Origin: Peptococcaceae bacterium
GTDB taxonomy: Bacteria; Bacillota; Peptococcia; DRI-13; UBA5745
Length of the DNA: 19,005 nt
Reading direction: 5' to 3'
Assembly (NCBI GenBank): GCA_031264885.1
Contig: JAISDM010000185.1
Coordinates: 1-19,005, forward strand
Part shown: one piece after another, positions 7,645 to 15,814 of the stretch
Layout of the letters: each line of letters begins with the position of its first letter
Numbering within the stretch: the first letter of the stretch is position 1
Program-made: the position numbers and the translations under genes
Notes under the pieces: generated by a model
Seen by the model: the letters and a program-made list of their open reading frames with translations, nothing else
What the model was told of the DNA's origin: nothing
Database searches by the model: none

Positions 7645-10368
7645 ATGAAAAAAACCACGAATCGCGGGAAAAAACCGCTTCTGATCCTGTTTTTCTGTGC
7701 CGCTCTGCTGACTTTGTTTCTCCCGCCGCAACACGTCCGGGCCGCGGAGGTAACCCCGTTTCAGTTCTTGATCGTCACCGACTCTCATCTGGGAGACAGC
7801 GGGGCCAACCGCAACACCCCCCGGGTCCTCAGCGATATGACCGCCAAATACCCCGGCGCCGCCTTCGCGGTACACATGGGGGACATTGCGGAAACCGGCG
7901 ATCTGGCGGAATACCAAATTTATCAGTCCCTGACCTCCAACCTGCCCTACCCCCTGTACCTGACCATGGGCAACCATGAAAGCCGCTGGAACGACCCGAC
8001 GCATCAGCGTTTTTCCAGCATCACGGGACAATCTCCCACACAATCCTGGGATTATGGAGGCATACATTTTGTCATGCTGGATTCCTCCATTCCCAAAGGG
8101 CAGAACGGTCATTTGAACAGACAGGATCTGGACTGGCTGACGGCGGATTTAGCCGGAATCGCGCCGGATGCCCCTGTGGTCATATTCACACACCACCCTC
8201 TTTTGTACGACGAGGGCCGGTATAATACGGTCTATCTCGATAACGACCAGGAATTATGGCCCCTGCTGGAAAGCCGCAACATCATCGCGCTGTTTTCCGG
8301 ACACGGACATATCCACCTTTACTGGGAAGTCAACGGTGTGTCCGGCATGATGATCAAAGCGGCCATGGAGGAGGGCTATGCCGCTGTGGATGTGGATCCG
8401 GCCCGCGGAATCCTGAATGTGCAGGCCATGGCGCTCTCCCAGAACGAGCTGGGGGAAACCGTCTCCGCGCCTCAGACCACCTGGGAAATCCCATTGAAAC
8501 GGAATCCGCCGTCCATTAGTTTCCAGATCCTCTCTCCCGCCGCGGACACCGCCGTCAATCAGTCCGTTTTGGTTCAAGCCCAGTTCGACTGGGACATCAT
8601 GCCCGCCAAGGTGGAATACCGCCTGGGGAACACCGGCTGGAGAGCCCTGCCCGCCCTGGTGAATCAACGGGGCCTGTATGAAAAAACCGTGGACCTGTCC
8701 GATACGGCGCCCGGCGCCCGGACTCTGTGGATCCGGGCGATGACCTCCGACGAACGAAGTTTCGTCCGGTCCGTCCCCTTCATCGTGAGCCGCCCTGAGC
8801 TTCCCGTCCAGAAGCTGTGGGAATTCCAGGCCAACGGGCCGATTCAAGCGAATCCCGCCGTCAATGAGGACTGTGTCTATGTGGGAGACCGGGCCGGCTT
8901 CCTGTACGCCGTCGCCCGGAATTCAGGAGATATCCTCTGGACGGCGCAAACCGACGGCGGATTTCTCGCCTCTCCCGTTTTGAAAGATCAAGTGGTGTAC
9001 GCGGTGAACACTCTGGGGAATGTGTTTGCCTGGAACGCCCTGACCGGTCAGCCCCTCTGGCAGCAAGCCTGCCAGGAGTCTGTCGCCGCCGGCCCGGCGG
9101 CCGACGGCGATCGGCTGTACATGGCGGGTACGGACGGCTCCGTTCTGGCGCTGGATATTTTTACCGGGCAAATACTCTGGAAGCAGACCCTCGCGGCCAA
9201 AGCCGTCATCTCGGCGCCCGCCGTGGGAGATTCCCTGCTTTACTTCGGATCCTGGGACAATTACCTGTACGCCGTGAATAAGGATACCGGGGACTTGGTT
9301 TGGAAGCAGCCCTTCGGCTCGCAGGTTTATTACGCGCCCGCCGCGGCCAGTCCGCTCTTTTACCGGGGAAGGGTCTATATCAGCACCCCCGGCAACTTGG
9401 TCATATGCCTGGACGCCGCCAACGGCGCCGAGCTGTGGTCTGTCAAGGCTTCCTCCGGCTTATCCAGTCCGATTGTATATAACTACGCTATTGTGTACAG
9501 CACCTTGGACGGAACGCTCTATGCCCTGGATCCGGATACCGGCGCCAATTTGTGGCAGGTGGACCATCCCCAGAGTAATTTCGGATCGTCGCCTGTGGCC
9601 CAGGAGGGTTCCCTGCTCTTATCCGGCCTCACGGGGAATCTGGCGTCGGTCCATGTGAATTCACGCGCGGTTTCCTGGAATGTTCATGTGGACGACGCCT
9701 ACATCTTTTCCGATCCCGCCGTCTGGCAGAATCAGGTATACATCGGGACCCTCTCCGGCAAATTGGCGGCTTACGCCGCCGACCCCGGAGAAGCGCCCGC
9801 GCCCTTCCCCGGATTCGCGTTTTTTCCCGATACCGCCGGGCACTGGGCCAGAGCCGCGCTGAACGAATTGAGCCAGAAGAACTGGATCCGCGGCTTCGAA
9901 GACGGCACCTACCGGCCTGACGACCCGGTCACCCGGGGACAGCTGGCCGCCATGATCGCCCGCGCTTTGGGGACGGAAACGCCGCCTGAGGGATTCGTCT
10001 CTCAATTCACGGATGTGGAATCCCATTGGGCCGCCGCCGCTGTCATGGCCCTAGAGGCCGATGGGAAGGCGCCGGGATACGCCGCCGGCGCCGAAACCGC
10101 CGGGGTTTTTCTTCCCGACCAGCCGGCCACCCGGGCGGAGGCCGCTCTGTTTCTCGCCCTGGCCATCTCCCTTTCGGAAGTAACCGACCCCTTCTTTCCC
10201 AGCAAATTCACGGACATCGGCGGCATTCCGGCCGCGTGGGCCGTCAAAGCCCTGGAAAGCCGCGATTTTATCGGCGGATTTCTGGAAAACGGGATATCCT
10301 ATTATAAGCCGGATAACAATCTGACCCGCGCCGAGATCGGCGTTTTGCTCATGAGAATTTTTCATTGA
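7645..10368 (+). CDS. Exported calcineurin-like phosphoesterase with PQQ-like propeller and SLH domains
   Basis: 907 residues from the ATG at 7645, preceded by AAAGG. A signal peptide covers about 1-33. The metallophosphoesterase domain (about 38-265) has the full motif series: D46-x-H48 (TDSHLG), GD at 79-80, GNHE at 109-112, HH at 183-184 and GHGH at 219-222. A linker domain covers about 288-385. A PQQ/Trp-type beta-propeller follows at about 388-720, with repeats such as LYAVNKDTGDLVWKQ and LYALDPDTGANLWQV. Three SLH modules (about 726-775, 788-845, 855-907) should anchor it to secondary wall polymer; the middle one is atypical. Expected to be a cell-surface phosphohydrolase; the substrate is unknown. 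It is only 8 nt from the CorA-type gene, so it may head the following cluster. Confidence 0.93.
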   Translation: MKKTTNRGKKPLLILFFCAALLTLFLPPQHVRAAEVTPFQFLIVTDSHLGDSGANRNTPRVLSDMTAKYPGAAFAVHMGDIAETGDLAEYQIYQSLTSNLPYPLYLTMGNHESRWNDPTHQRFSSITGQSPTQSWDYGGIHFVMLDSSIPKGQNGHLNRQDLDWLTADLAGIAPDAPVVIFTHHPLLYDEGRYNTVYLDNDQELWPLLESRNIIALFSGHGHIHLYWEVNGVSGMMIKAAMEEGYAAVDVDPARGILNVQAMALSQNELGETVSAPQTTWEIPLKRNPPSISFQILSPAADTAVNQSVLVQAQFDWDIMPAKVEYRLGNTGWRALPALVNQRGLYEKTVDLSDTAPGARTLWIRAMTSDERSFVRSVPFIVSRPELPVQKLWEFQANGPIQANPAVNEDCVYVGDRAGFLYAVARNSGDILWTAQTDGGFLASPVLKDQVVYAVNTLGNVFAWNALTGQPLWQQACQESVAAGPAADGDRLYMAGTDGSVLALDIFTGQILWKQTLAAKAVISAPAVGDSLLYFGSWDNYLYAVNKDTGDLVWKQPFGSQVYYAPAAASPLFYRGRVYISTPGNLVICLDAANGAELWSVKASSGLSSPIVYNYAIVYSTLDGTLYALDPDTGANLWQVDHPQSNFGSSPVAQEGSLLLSGLTGNLASVHVNSRAVSWNVHVDDAYIFSDPAVWQNQVYIGTLSGKLAAYAADPGEAPAPFPGFAFFPDTAGHWARAALNELSQKNWIRGFEDGTYRPDDPVTRGQLAAMIARALGTETPPEGFVSQFTDVESHWAAAAVMALEADGKAPGYAAGAETAGVFLPDQPATRAEAALFLALAISLSEVTDPFFPSKFTDIGGIPAAWAVKALESRDFIGGFLENGISYYKPDNNLTRAEIGVLLMRIFH

Positions 10369-10385
10369 TTTAGGGGGTGGCCGCC

Positions 10386-11318
10386 TTGTATTCCATTTAT
10401 CAATCAACAGACCAGTATTTTTATGAATCCGCTTTGGTCGGAAAAGGCTGTTGGATTCATATGATCGCTCCTACGGAAGAAGAATTGCAGATGATTGCCT
10501 CGGATACAGGCGCTTTTTATGATTTCCTCCGATACCCCCTGGACGATGAGGAACGTCCCCGCATGGAAATAGAGGACAAGCAGATCCTGACCATCATCGA
10601 TATTCCCAATTACGACAAGGATTCCGGCGCGTACGAAACCCTGCCCATGGGCATTATCATCAACGAGGATCATGTGATCACCGTTTGTTTAAAAGATACG
10701 GGGATCCTGGACGATTTTATCCACAACCGGGTCAAACCGGTGGTCACGTTCAAAAAAACCCGCTTCCTGTTCCTTCTGCTTTACAAAAACGCGATGCTGT
10801 TTCTGCGGTATTTGCGCGAACTCGAACGCTCCACCAACGTTCTGGAAAAGGAGCTGCAAAAATCCATGCGCAACCGGGAACTGATCCGTCTGATGAACGT
10901 AGGCAAGAGCCTGGTGTATTTCTCCACATCCCTGCGTTCCAACCAGGCTGTGCTGGAGCGGCTGATGCGGACCCGCGCGCTGAAAAAATTCGAGGAGGAC
11001 GACGACCTGCTGGAAGACGTCATCATCGAGAACAAACAGGCGATTGAGATGGCGGGCATCTACACCAACATCCTCAACAGCACCATGGAAACCTCCGCCA
11101 CCATTGTCTCCAATAATCTCAACGGCGTGATGAAATTCCTGGCCGCCATCACCATCATCATGTCGCTGCCCACCATGGTGGCCAGTTTCTTCGGCGTCAA
11201 CGTCCCCGTGCCGTTTCAATTCATGGCGTATCCCTACGGCTTCGCGATCGTGGTAGGCATCTCCGTGGTGATTTCCGCCGTGGCCATTTGGTTCCTGTAC
11301 CGGAAAGATATGTTCTAA
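10386..11318 (+). CDS. CorA-family divalent metal ion transporter
   Basis: About 310 residues. A soluble N-terminal domain of about 245 residues with long charged helices (LRELERSTNVLEKELQKSM) is followed by two C-terminal TM segments at about 249-268 and 283-304, the 2-TM-GxN architecture. The signature loop reads FFGVNVPVPF: GVN in place of the common GMN. The end is cytoplasmic and basic (YRKDMF). The family forms pentameric Mg2+/Co2+/Ni2+ channels, while GxN variants are also found in Zn2+ transporters, so the ion is unsure. I prefer the TTG at 10386 because TAGGGGGTGG stands just upstream. A GTG at 10377 in the same frame would lie inside that ribosome site. aroB follows after 18 nt, so co-transcription is likely. 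Confidence 0.92.
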   Translation: MYSIYQSTDQYFYESALVGKGCWIHMIAPTEEELQMIASDTGAFYDFLRYPLDDEERPRMEIEDKQILTIIDIPNYDKDSGAYETLPMGIIINEDHVITVCLKDTGILDDFIHNRVKPVVTFKKTRFLFLLLYKNAMLFLRYLRELERSTNVLEKELQKSMRNRELIRLMNVGKSLVYFSTSLRSNQAVLERLMRTRALKKFEEDDDLLEDVIIENKQAIEMAGIYTNILNSTMETSATIVSNNLNGVMKFLAAITIIMSLPTMVASFFGVNVPVPFQFMAYPYGFAIVVGISVVISAVAIWFLYRKDMF

Positions 11319-11336
11319 AAAGGGTGATCCAATAAA

Positions 11337-12416
11337 ATGACCATGACACAAAGAGTCGGGCTTGGAGCGAATAGCTACGACATCCTCACCGGCAGCGGGC
11401 TGCTCCGGGACTTCGGAACGCATATCGCCGCGCTTTGCGGCTCGGGCGTGGCGGTGGTGACGGACAGCAACCTGTGGACGCGTTACGGCCGGGCTTTTGC
11501 CGCTTCCATGGAATCCGCGGGATTGAGCGCCGGATCAGACTGGGCGCCTGTTATTTTGGACCCGGGGGAACACAACAAGTCCTTGGACGGCCTGGGCCGG
11601 CTTTACAGCGCCTTCGCCGCCATGAAGCTGCGGCGCGGCGGGCTGGTGGCCGCTTTCGGCGGCGGCGTCGTCGGCGATTTAAGCGGAATGGCCGCGGCCA
11701 CATGGATGCGCGGCGTCCGCTATGTTCAGATCCCCACCACTCTGCTGGCTCAGGTGGATTCCAGCGTAGGGGGCAAAACCGCCATCAACTTAGACGAAGG
11801 TAAAAATCTGGCGGGGGTCTTTTACCAGCCGTCGTTGGTTCTCATCGACACCGATTTGCCGCAAACGCTGCCCGAAAGGGAATTCCGCTCCGGCATGGCC
11901 GAGGTCATTAAATATGGCGCGATTCGCTCAAAGCCTCTGTTTGACCGCTTGACGGGCAGGCCGGACACGGCGGCGCTGGCTGAAATCGTCGCTCAGTGCT
12001 GCCGTATCAAGAGCGAATTCGTGGAGCGGGACGAGCTGGACACCGGGGAGCGCATGCTGCTCAATTTTGGCCACAGCTTTGGCCACGCCATTGAGAAACT
12101 GGGCGGCTACCGGCGTTACAACCACGGCGAGGCCGTGGCGATGGGCATGGCGCTGGCCGCCGAAACCGGTGAAAAAATAGGCTTGACAGCGGTGGGGAAC
12201 GCCGCTAGGATAAAAGAAGTTTTAGAAATTCACGGATTGGACACAGCTTGCCCCTACGAGCCGGAAGCGCTGCTGCCCCAGATGGAACTGGACAAAAAGA
12301 ACGAAAACGGCCAAATCAGGCTGGTTTTGATTCAAGAAATCGGAACGGCCTTTGTACATACGATCCAATTGAACGAACTGGGTAACTGTTTACAGAGAAG
12401 AGGGATTCCAAAATGA
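11337..12416 (+). CDS. aroB: 3-dehydroquinate synthase
   Basis: 359-residue cytoplasmic NAD+/metal-dependent enzyme converting DAHP to 3-dehydroquinate, second step of the shikimate pathway. Visible motifs: FGGGVVGDLSGMAAATWMRG (108-126), QIPTTLLAQVDSSVGGKTAI (131-150), KNLAGVFYQP (156-165), and metal ligands Glu189 (AEVIKYG), His246/His250 (NFGHSFGHAIE) and His263 (NHGEAVAMGM). Length is normal. The start at 11337 has AAGGGTGAT upstream; a second ATG two codons on is possible. The stop codon overlaps the aroF start (ATGA), indicating coupled translation. The substrate comes from the product of that next gene. Confidence 0.97.
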   Translation: MTMTQRVGLGANSYDILTGSGLLRDFGTHIAALCGSGVAVVTDSNLWTRYGRAFAASMESAGLSAGSDWAPVILDPGEHNKSLDGLGRLYSAFAAMKLRRGGLVAAFGGGVVGDLSGMAAATWMRGVRYVQIPTTLLAQVDSSVGGKTAINLDEGKNLAGVFYQPSLVLIDTDLPQTLPEREFRSGMAEVIKYGAIRSKPLFDRLTGRPDTAALAEIVAQCCRIKSEFVERDELDTGERMLLNFGHSFGHAIEKLGGYRRYNHGEAVAMGMALAAETGEKIGLTAVGNAARIKEVLEIHGLDTACPYEPEALLPQMELDKKNENGQIRLVLIQEIGTAFVHTIQLNELGNCLQRRGIPK

Positions 12417-13435
12417 TCATCGTTTTTAAACCCACGGCCACTGAGAGTCAGATCCAAATCCTGCGCGACGAAATGTCCAATCAAGAGCTGACCATACAGG
12501 AAATCCAGGGGGAAAGCACCCGGATGCTGGGATTGGCCGGGGATACGTCCATGCTGTCGGGGGACCGGTTCCTGATTCATGAATTTGTGGAGCGCGTCAT
12601 TAAGGTATCGGAGCCTTACAAACTGGCGGGACGGCGCTTTCATCCCCAGGATTCCTCTTTCGACATTGCCGGGCGAAAAATCGGCGGAGGCGCTTTTACC
12701 GTCATGGCCGGCCCCTGTTCGGTGGAGAACGAGGCCCAAATCCTTTCCATCGCCCGGGATGTGAAGCTGTCCGGCGCGGATTTCCTGAGGGGCGGCGCTT
12801 TTAAGCCCCGCAGTTCGCCCTACTCGTTTCAGGGGCTGGGGCTCGACGGCCTCGAATTATTGAAAATCGCCAGAGAAAAAACAGGCTTGCCCATCGTCAC
12901 TGAGATCATGTCCCAGGAATACGCGGAGGTGTTTCGCGACGACGTGGACATCATTCAAATCGGCGCGCGAAACATGCAAAATTTCCCGTTATTGGTCGAA
13001 ATAGGTAAAACAGGCAAGCCGGTTCTGTTAAAAAGAGGTCCTTCCTGCACCATTGACGAAATGCTGATGGCCGCCGATTATATCCTCATGGCAAGCGGCG
13101 GCGGCTGCCCGGTGATCTTATGCGAACGCGGCATACGAACCTTTGAGCCGTCCACCCGCAATACCCTGGATCTGTCGGCCATTCCCGTCATCAAGAAGAA
13201 ATCCCACCTGCCCGTCATTGTCGATCCTTCTCACGGCACCGGCTACTGGGACCTGGTTTATCCCATGGCGCTGGCGGCGGCGGCGGCAGGCGCGGACGGC
13301 CTCATGATCGAGGTTCACAATCAGCCGGACAAAGCCTTATGCGACGGCCAGCAGTCCATCACTCCGTTTCTGTTTAACCGGCTGATGCAAAAAATCGCGA
13401 AAATACGCAAAATCGTCACTGAGGAGGCCATATAA
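12413..13435 (+). CDS. aroF: DAHP synthase (3-deoxy-7-phosphoheptulonate synthase), type I-beta
   Basis: 340-residue enzyme condensing phosphoenolpyruvate with erythrose 4-phosphate, the entry step to aromatic amino acids. The N-terminal ferredoxin-like regulatory domain (about 1-70, MIIVFKPTATESQIQ) is the kind found in the Thermotoga-type I-beta enzymes, where it mediates Phe/Tyr feedback. The barrel follows: AGPCSVE (about 99-105), RGGAFKPRSSPYSFQGLG (126-143), IGARNMQNF, LKRGPS, CERGIRTFE and DPSHGTG. These contain the PEP/E4P and metal-binding residues, including the Cys of GPCS. It overlaps aroB by 4 nt and ends directly at the pheA start. Feedback behaviour is inferred from family membership. 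The symbol could equally be aroG or aroA in other naming schemes. Confidence 0.97.
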   Translation: MIIVFKPTATESQIQILRDEMSNQELTIQEIQGESTRMLGLAGDTSMLSGDRFLIHEFVERVIKVSEPYKLAGRRFHPQDSSFDIAGRKIGGGAFTVMAGPCSVENEAQILSIARDVKLSGADFLRGGAFKPRSSPYSFQGLGLDGLELLKIAREKTGLPIVTEIMSQEYAEVFRDDVDIIQIGARNMQNFPLLVEIGKTGKPVLLKRGPSCTIDEMLMAADYILMASGGGCPVILCERGIRTFEPSTRNTLDLSAIPVIKKKSHLPVIVDPSHGTGYWDLVYPMALAAAAAGADGLMIEVHNQPDKALCDGQQSITPFLFNRLMQKIAKIRKIVTEEAI

Positions 13436-14560
13436 ATGACTGGGAAAGAACGTCTCGGAGATCTGAGAAAACAAATCGATGAAATCGACGGCAAACTCAT
13501 CGCGCTGTTTCAGGAACGCATGTACATAGCGAAGGAAACAGGTGAAATCAAAGGCATGAACAACCTGGCCATCACCGACGAGGCCCGGGAGCAGCAAGTG
13601 GTGAACCGGGCGGAAGCCCTTGCCGGCGGCGATCTCAAGGGTGAGGCGTCCATGTTCATGCGCTCCGTCATCGCCATTTCAAAGGAACAGCAGCGCAAAT
13701 CCCTGTTTCCCACGGACGCCCCGCTGCTGCCTCCGCCCCGCAAACCGGTCCGCGACCGCATCGTCTGCGCGTACCGGGGCGTCCCAGGGGGCTGGAGCGA
13801 AGAAGCGCTGATCAAACTGTTTCCTGAAGCCGGGGCGCTGCAGACGGATCTTACCGAAGACGTGTTTCTGGCGGTCAAGGACAAAAAGGCCCATTACGGC
13901 ATCGCCGCCATCGAGAACTCAAAGACCGGCGCCATTGGCGAAACCTACGACCTGCTCAGGAAATACGGCTGTTTCATCGTAGGCCGGACCGCAGTCAATA
14001 TCCAGGATTGTCTTCTGGCGCGGGAAGGCGTGGAACTCTCCGATATCCGTGAGGTGTATTCCCATCCCTACGGCTTCCGTGACTGCGCTAATTTTTTGCG
14101 CGGCCGCGCCTGGGACCTCAATACCTGCCATAATATGGATGAATCGGCCCGGACGGCGGCAGCCGAAAAAAGCGGCCGGGCGGCCGCCATCGGTTCGCGC
14201 AGGATCGCCGAACTCAACGGGCTTCAAGTGCTGTCGCCCAATATTATGAATTCGGACAGCAACAAGACCTCCTTCGTGGTCATCTCCCCCGAGCCGGAGT
14301 ACGACGCCAGCGACGATCTCATCTCGGTCACTTTTTCCACACAGCACCGCAGCGGCGCCCTCTGCGAGACGCTTCTGCCGTTCATGGCGGGCGGGATAAA
14401 CCTCACGCGCATCGAGTCCCGCCCCGGGGGCCTCGACAAATACCGGTTCTTCGCGGAAATTCAAGGCAACATCCTCGACGGGAACACAATCTCCGTCTTA
14501 CGCTACGCCGCCGCCGCCAGCGAATACTTTGAAGTGATCGGCTGCTACAGCACGACCTGA
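13436..14560 (+). CDS. pheA: Bifunctional chorismate mutase / prephenate dehydratase (P-protein)
   Basis: 374 residues. The AroQ-type chorismate mutase domain (about 5-90) keeps Arg11, Arg28, Lys39, Asp48, Arg51 and Glu52 at the same numbers as the E. coli P-protein. The prephenate dehydratase domain (about 107-285) shows AYRGVPGGWSEEA, AAIENSKTGAIGETYDLL (157-174) and SHPYGFRDC (209-217). The C-terminal ACT domain (about 295-374) has SGAL (306-309) and IESRP (326-330), the Phe-binding motifs, so phenylalanine feedback is expected. Odd: the catalytic TRF motif reads TSF (278-280), keeping the Thr but changing the Arg. Together the domains take chorismate to phenylpyruvate. GAGGAGG precedes the ATG, which directly abuts the aroF stop. 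Confidence 0.96.
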   Translation: MTGKERLGDLRKQIDEIDGKLIALFQERMYIAKETGEIKGMNNLAITDEAREQQVVNRAEALAGGDLKGEASMFMRSVIAISKEQQRKSLFPTDAPLLPPPRKPVRDRIVCAYRGVPGGWSEEALIKLFPEAGALQTDLTEDVFLAVKDKKAHYGIAAIENSKTGAIGETYDLLRKYGCFIVGRTAVNIQDCLLAREGVELSDIREVYSHPYGFRDCANFLRGRAWDLNTCHNMDESARTAAAEKSGRAAAIGSRRIAELNGLQVLSPNIMNSDSNKTSFVVISPEPEYDASDDLISVTFSTQHRSGALCETLLPFMAGGINLTRIESRPGGLDKYRFFAEIQGNILDGNTISVLRYAAAASEYFEVIGCYSTT

Positions 14561-14589
14561 AAGTCTAAAAAGGAGGCTCATCGGATCCA

Positions 14590-15012
14590 TTGAAAAAAAT
14601 CGCCGTGATCAACGGCCCCAATATGAATTTGCTGGGCAAACGCGAGCCAGAAAAATACGGGAACCTGACCTTGGAAAGCGTCAACCAGGCTATCTCACAG
14701 AAAGCGGAGGAATGGGGCGCGCGTTGTGAATTCTTTCAAAGCAATTCGGAAGGCGAACTGGTCGGCGCCGTCCAAAACGCCTCGGCCGCGGACGGGGTCA
14801 TATTAAACGCCGCCGCCTACACCCATTACAGCGTGGCGATCCGCGACGCCATCGCCGCCATAGACGCCCCCGTAATAGAGGTACATATGTCCAACGTACA
14901 CGCCAGAGAAGAATTCCGGCGTCAATCCGTCATCGCGCCGGTATGCGCGGGAAGCGTCGCGGGCTTCGGCGCGAAAAGCTACATCCTGGCTCTGTACGCC
15001 CTGACCCGCTGA
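14590..15012 (+). CDS. aroQ: 3-dehydroquinate dehydratase, type II
   Basis: 140 residues, normal for the dodecameric type II enzyme that dehydrates 3-dehydroquinate to 3-dehydroshikimate. Motifs: NGPNMNLLGKREPEKYG (8-24, with catalytic Tyr24), QSNSEGELV (50-58), ILNAAAYTHYSVAIRDA (71-87, catalytic Asn73 and His79; the usual NPGAYTHTS is here NAAAYTHYS), EVHMSNVHAREEFR (97-110, with His99 and Arg110) and GFGAKSYILAL. The only in-frame start near the ribosome site is TTG at 14590, and AGGAGG (14571-14576) is 13 nt away, longer than ideal, so initiation may be weak. Last gene of the aro cluster. Its end faces the glycosylase gene across repeat block C. Confidence 0.96.
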   Translation: MKKIAVINGPNMNLLGKREPEKYGNLTLESVNQAISQKAEEWGARCEFFQSNSEGELVGAVQNASAADGVILNAAAYTHYSVAIRDAIAAIDAPVIEVHMSNVHAREEFRRQSVIAPVCAGSVAGFGAKSYILALYALTR

Positions 15013-15022
15013 GGGCTCAAAC

Positions 15023-15097
15023 CGGGCGGCAGAATGCCGCCCCTACATCCGCGTCATTCCCGGCGCCGCCGGGGCGGCATTCTGCCGCCCGGGACCG
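15023..15097. repeat. Composite palindromic repeat, site C
   Basis: Two palindromic units in inverted order (15023-15046 and 15071-15097), each with a core like GGGCGGCAGAATGCCGCCC, around a spacer containing CGCGTCATTCC. In the minus orientation the order and the lead CGGTCCCGGGCGG match the composites at sites B and D. The block lies between the convergent aroQ and glycosylase genes and extends into the glycosylase frame, providing its last codons and its TAG stop. Either hairpin could slow transcription, but neither has a T-run. Confidence 0.85.
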
Positions 15098-15702
15098 CCC
15101 GGAAATGACAAAAACGGGCTGTCCTTCACAATGAAGCGCCACGGCCAGGCGGCCGCCTCATTGGCGTAGTCAATGTGAATCCTGGGCGTGGCGGCGACGC
15201 GGTGATCCGCCACGGGAACGCCTTCGGCGATGTACAGCCGGCCGCCGCACAAGTCCTCCCCATAATGATCCATGTTGATCCCCAACGCCGAACACAGCTT
15301 GCCGGGTCCGTCACACAGATGGCGCTCCTGGCGGCCGCGGCGTCTTTTTTTCATCAGCTCCAGACCTTCCAGAGGCTCCAGCGCGCGAATCAAAACGCAC
15401 TCCGGTCGCCCTTCTTTTTGTGTTACTACATTCAAACAATGATACATGCCGTAGATTAAATATACGTACGCAAATCCCCCCGGCCCGTATTGAACATTGA
15501 CCCGCCCCTGAGGCTTCCCCTTATAAGAATGCGCCGCGGGATCCTCCCGGCCCATATAGCCTTCCGTCTCCACAATCATCCCCGAAACGGCGCCCTCTTC
15601 CGACTGATGAACCACGACCTTCCCCAAAAGGGCCTTGGCCACCGTCAGTGTATCCCGCTCATAAAAATCCCTTGTTAATTTTTGCAAACTCAATGTTTCC
15701 AC
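15043..15702 (-). CDS. mpg: 3-methyladenine DNA glycosylase (AAG/MPG family)
   Basis: Monofunctional DNA glycosylase that removes alkylated purines in base-excision repair. From the GTG at 15702 it has 219 residues. Family features in order: FYERDTLTVAKALLGKVVV (near 13), catalytic-site IVETEGYMGREDPAAHSYKG, FAYVYLIYGMYHCLNVV, VLIRALEPLEG and DGPGKLCSALGI. The core ends at RFIVKDSPFLS, where homologues normally stop. About 17-18 further residues (PGGPGRQNAAPAAPGMTRM region) are encoded by palindromic repeat C. A TTG further upstream would add a stretch that is really the overlapping smORF in another frame, so I reject it. The ribosome site before the GTG is weak; coupling to the smORF, which stops 10 nt before it, is plausible. 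Confidence 0.92.
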   Translation of the reverse strand: METLSLQKLTRDFYERDTLTVAKALLGKVVVHQSEEGAVSGMIVETEGYMGREDPAAHSYKGKPQGRVNVQYGPGGFAYVYLIYGMYHCLNVVTQKEGRPECVLIRALEPLEGLELMKKRRRGRQERHLCDGPGKLCSALGINMDHYGEDLCGGRLYIAEGVPVADHRVAATPRIHIDYANEAAAWPWRFIVKDSPFLSFPGGPGRQNAAPAAPGMTRM

Positions 15703-15712
15703 GCGGTTCCCG

Positions 15713-15814
15713 CTAATTTCCGATGACTGCCCATGGCACAATAGAAAAAGCAAAGGCCAGAAGCACCAAAATGACAAAAACTCTAATGATTTTCTTCCTG
15801 GTTTTTTGATTCAT
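15713..15814 (-). CDS. Small membrane protein (33 aa), unlisted smORF
   Basis: An ATG at 15814 opens a 33-codon frame that starts inside the last codons of rnhA and stops at TAG 15713-15715, 10 nt before the glycosylase GTG. The peptide begins MNQKTRKKIIRVFVILVLLA and ends IVPWAVIGN: a basic N-terminus, then one hydrophobic stretch of about 20 residues. AAAGGCAGGTGG lies just upstream of the ATG. Layout and size resemble the tiny membrane proteins of Firmicutes (Prli42-like or DUF4044-like), but I cannot confirm homology. The position, ribosome site and clean single TM argue for a real gene. The product could also only serve to couple rnhA and mpg translation. Confidence 0.6.
   Translation of the reverse strand: MNQKTRKKIIRVFVILVLLAFAFSIVPWAVIGN

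Noticed and set aside
10366..10386. Leader or attenuator in front of the CorA-aro cluster
   Set aside because: Only 17 bp separate the SLH gene stop from the transporter start, leaving no room for a leader. Any control must be upstream or inside the SLH gene.
15703..15777. N-terminal hydrophobic extension of the DNA glycosylase from an upstream TTG
   Set aside because: A TM-like extension makes no sense for a cytoplasmic repair enzyme. The same DNA in another frame encodes the better supported 33-residue smORF.
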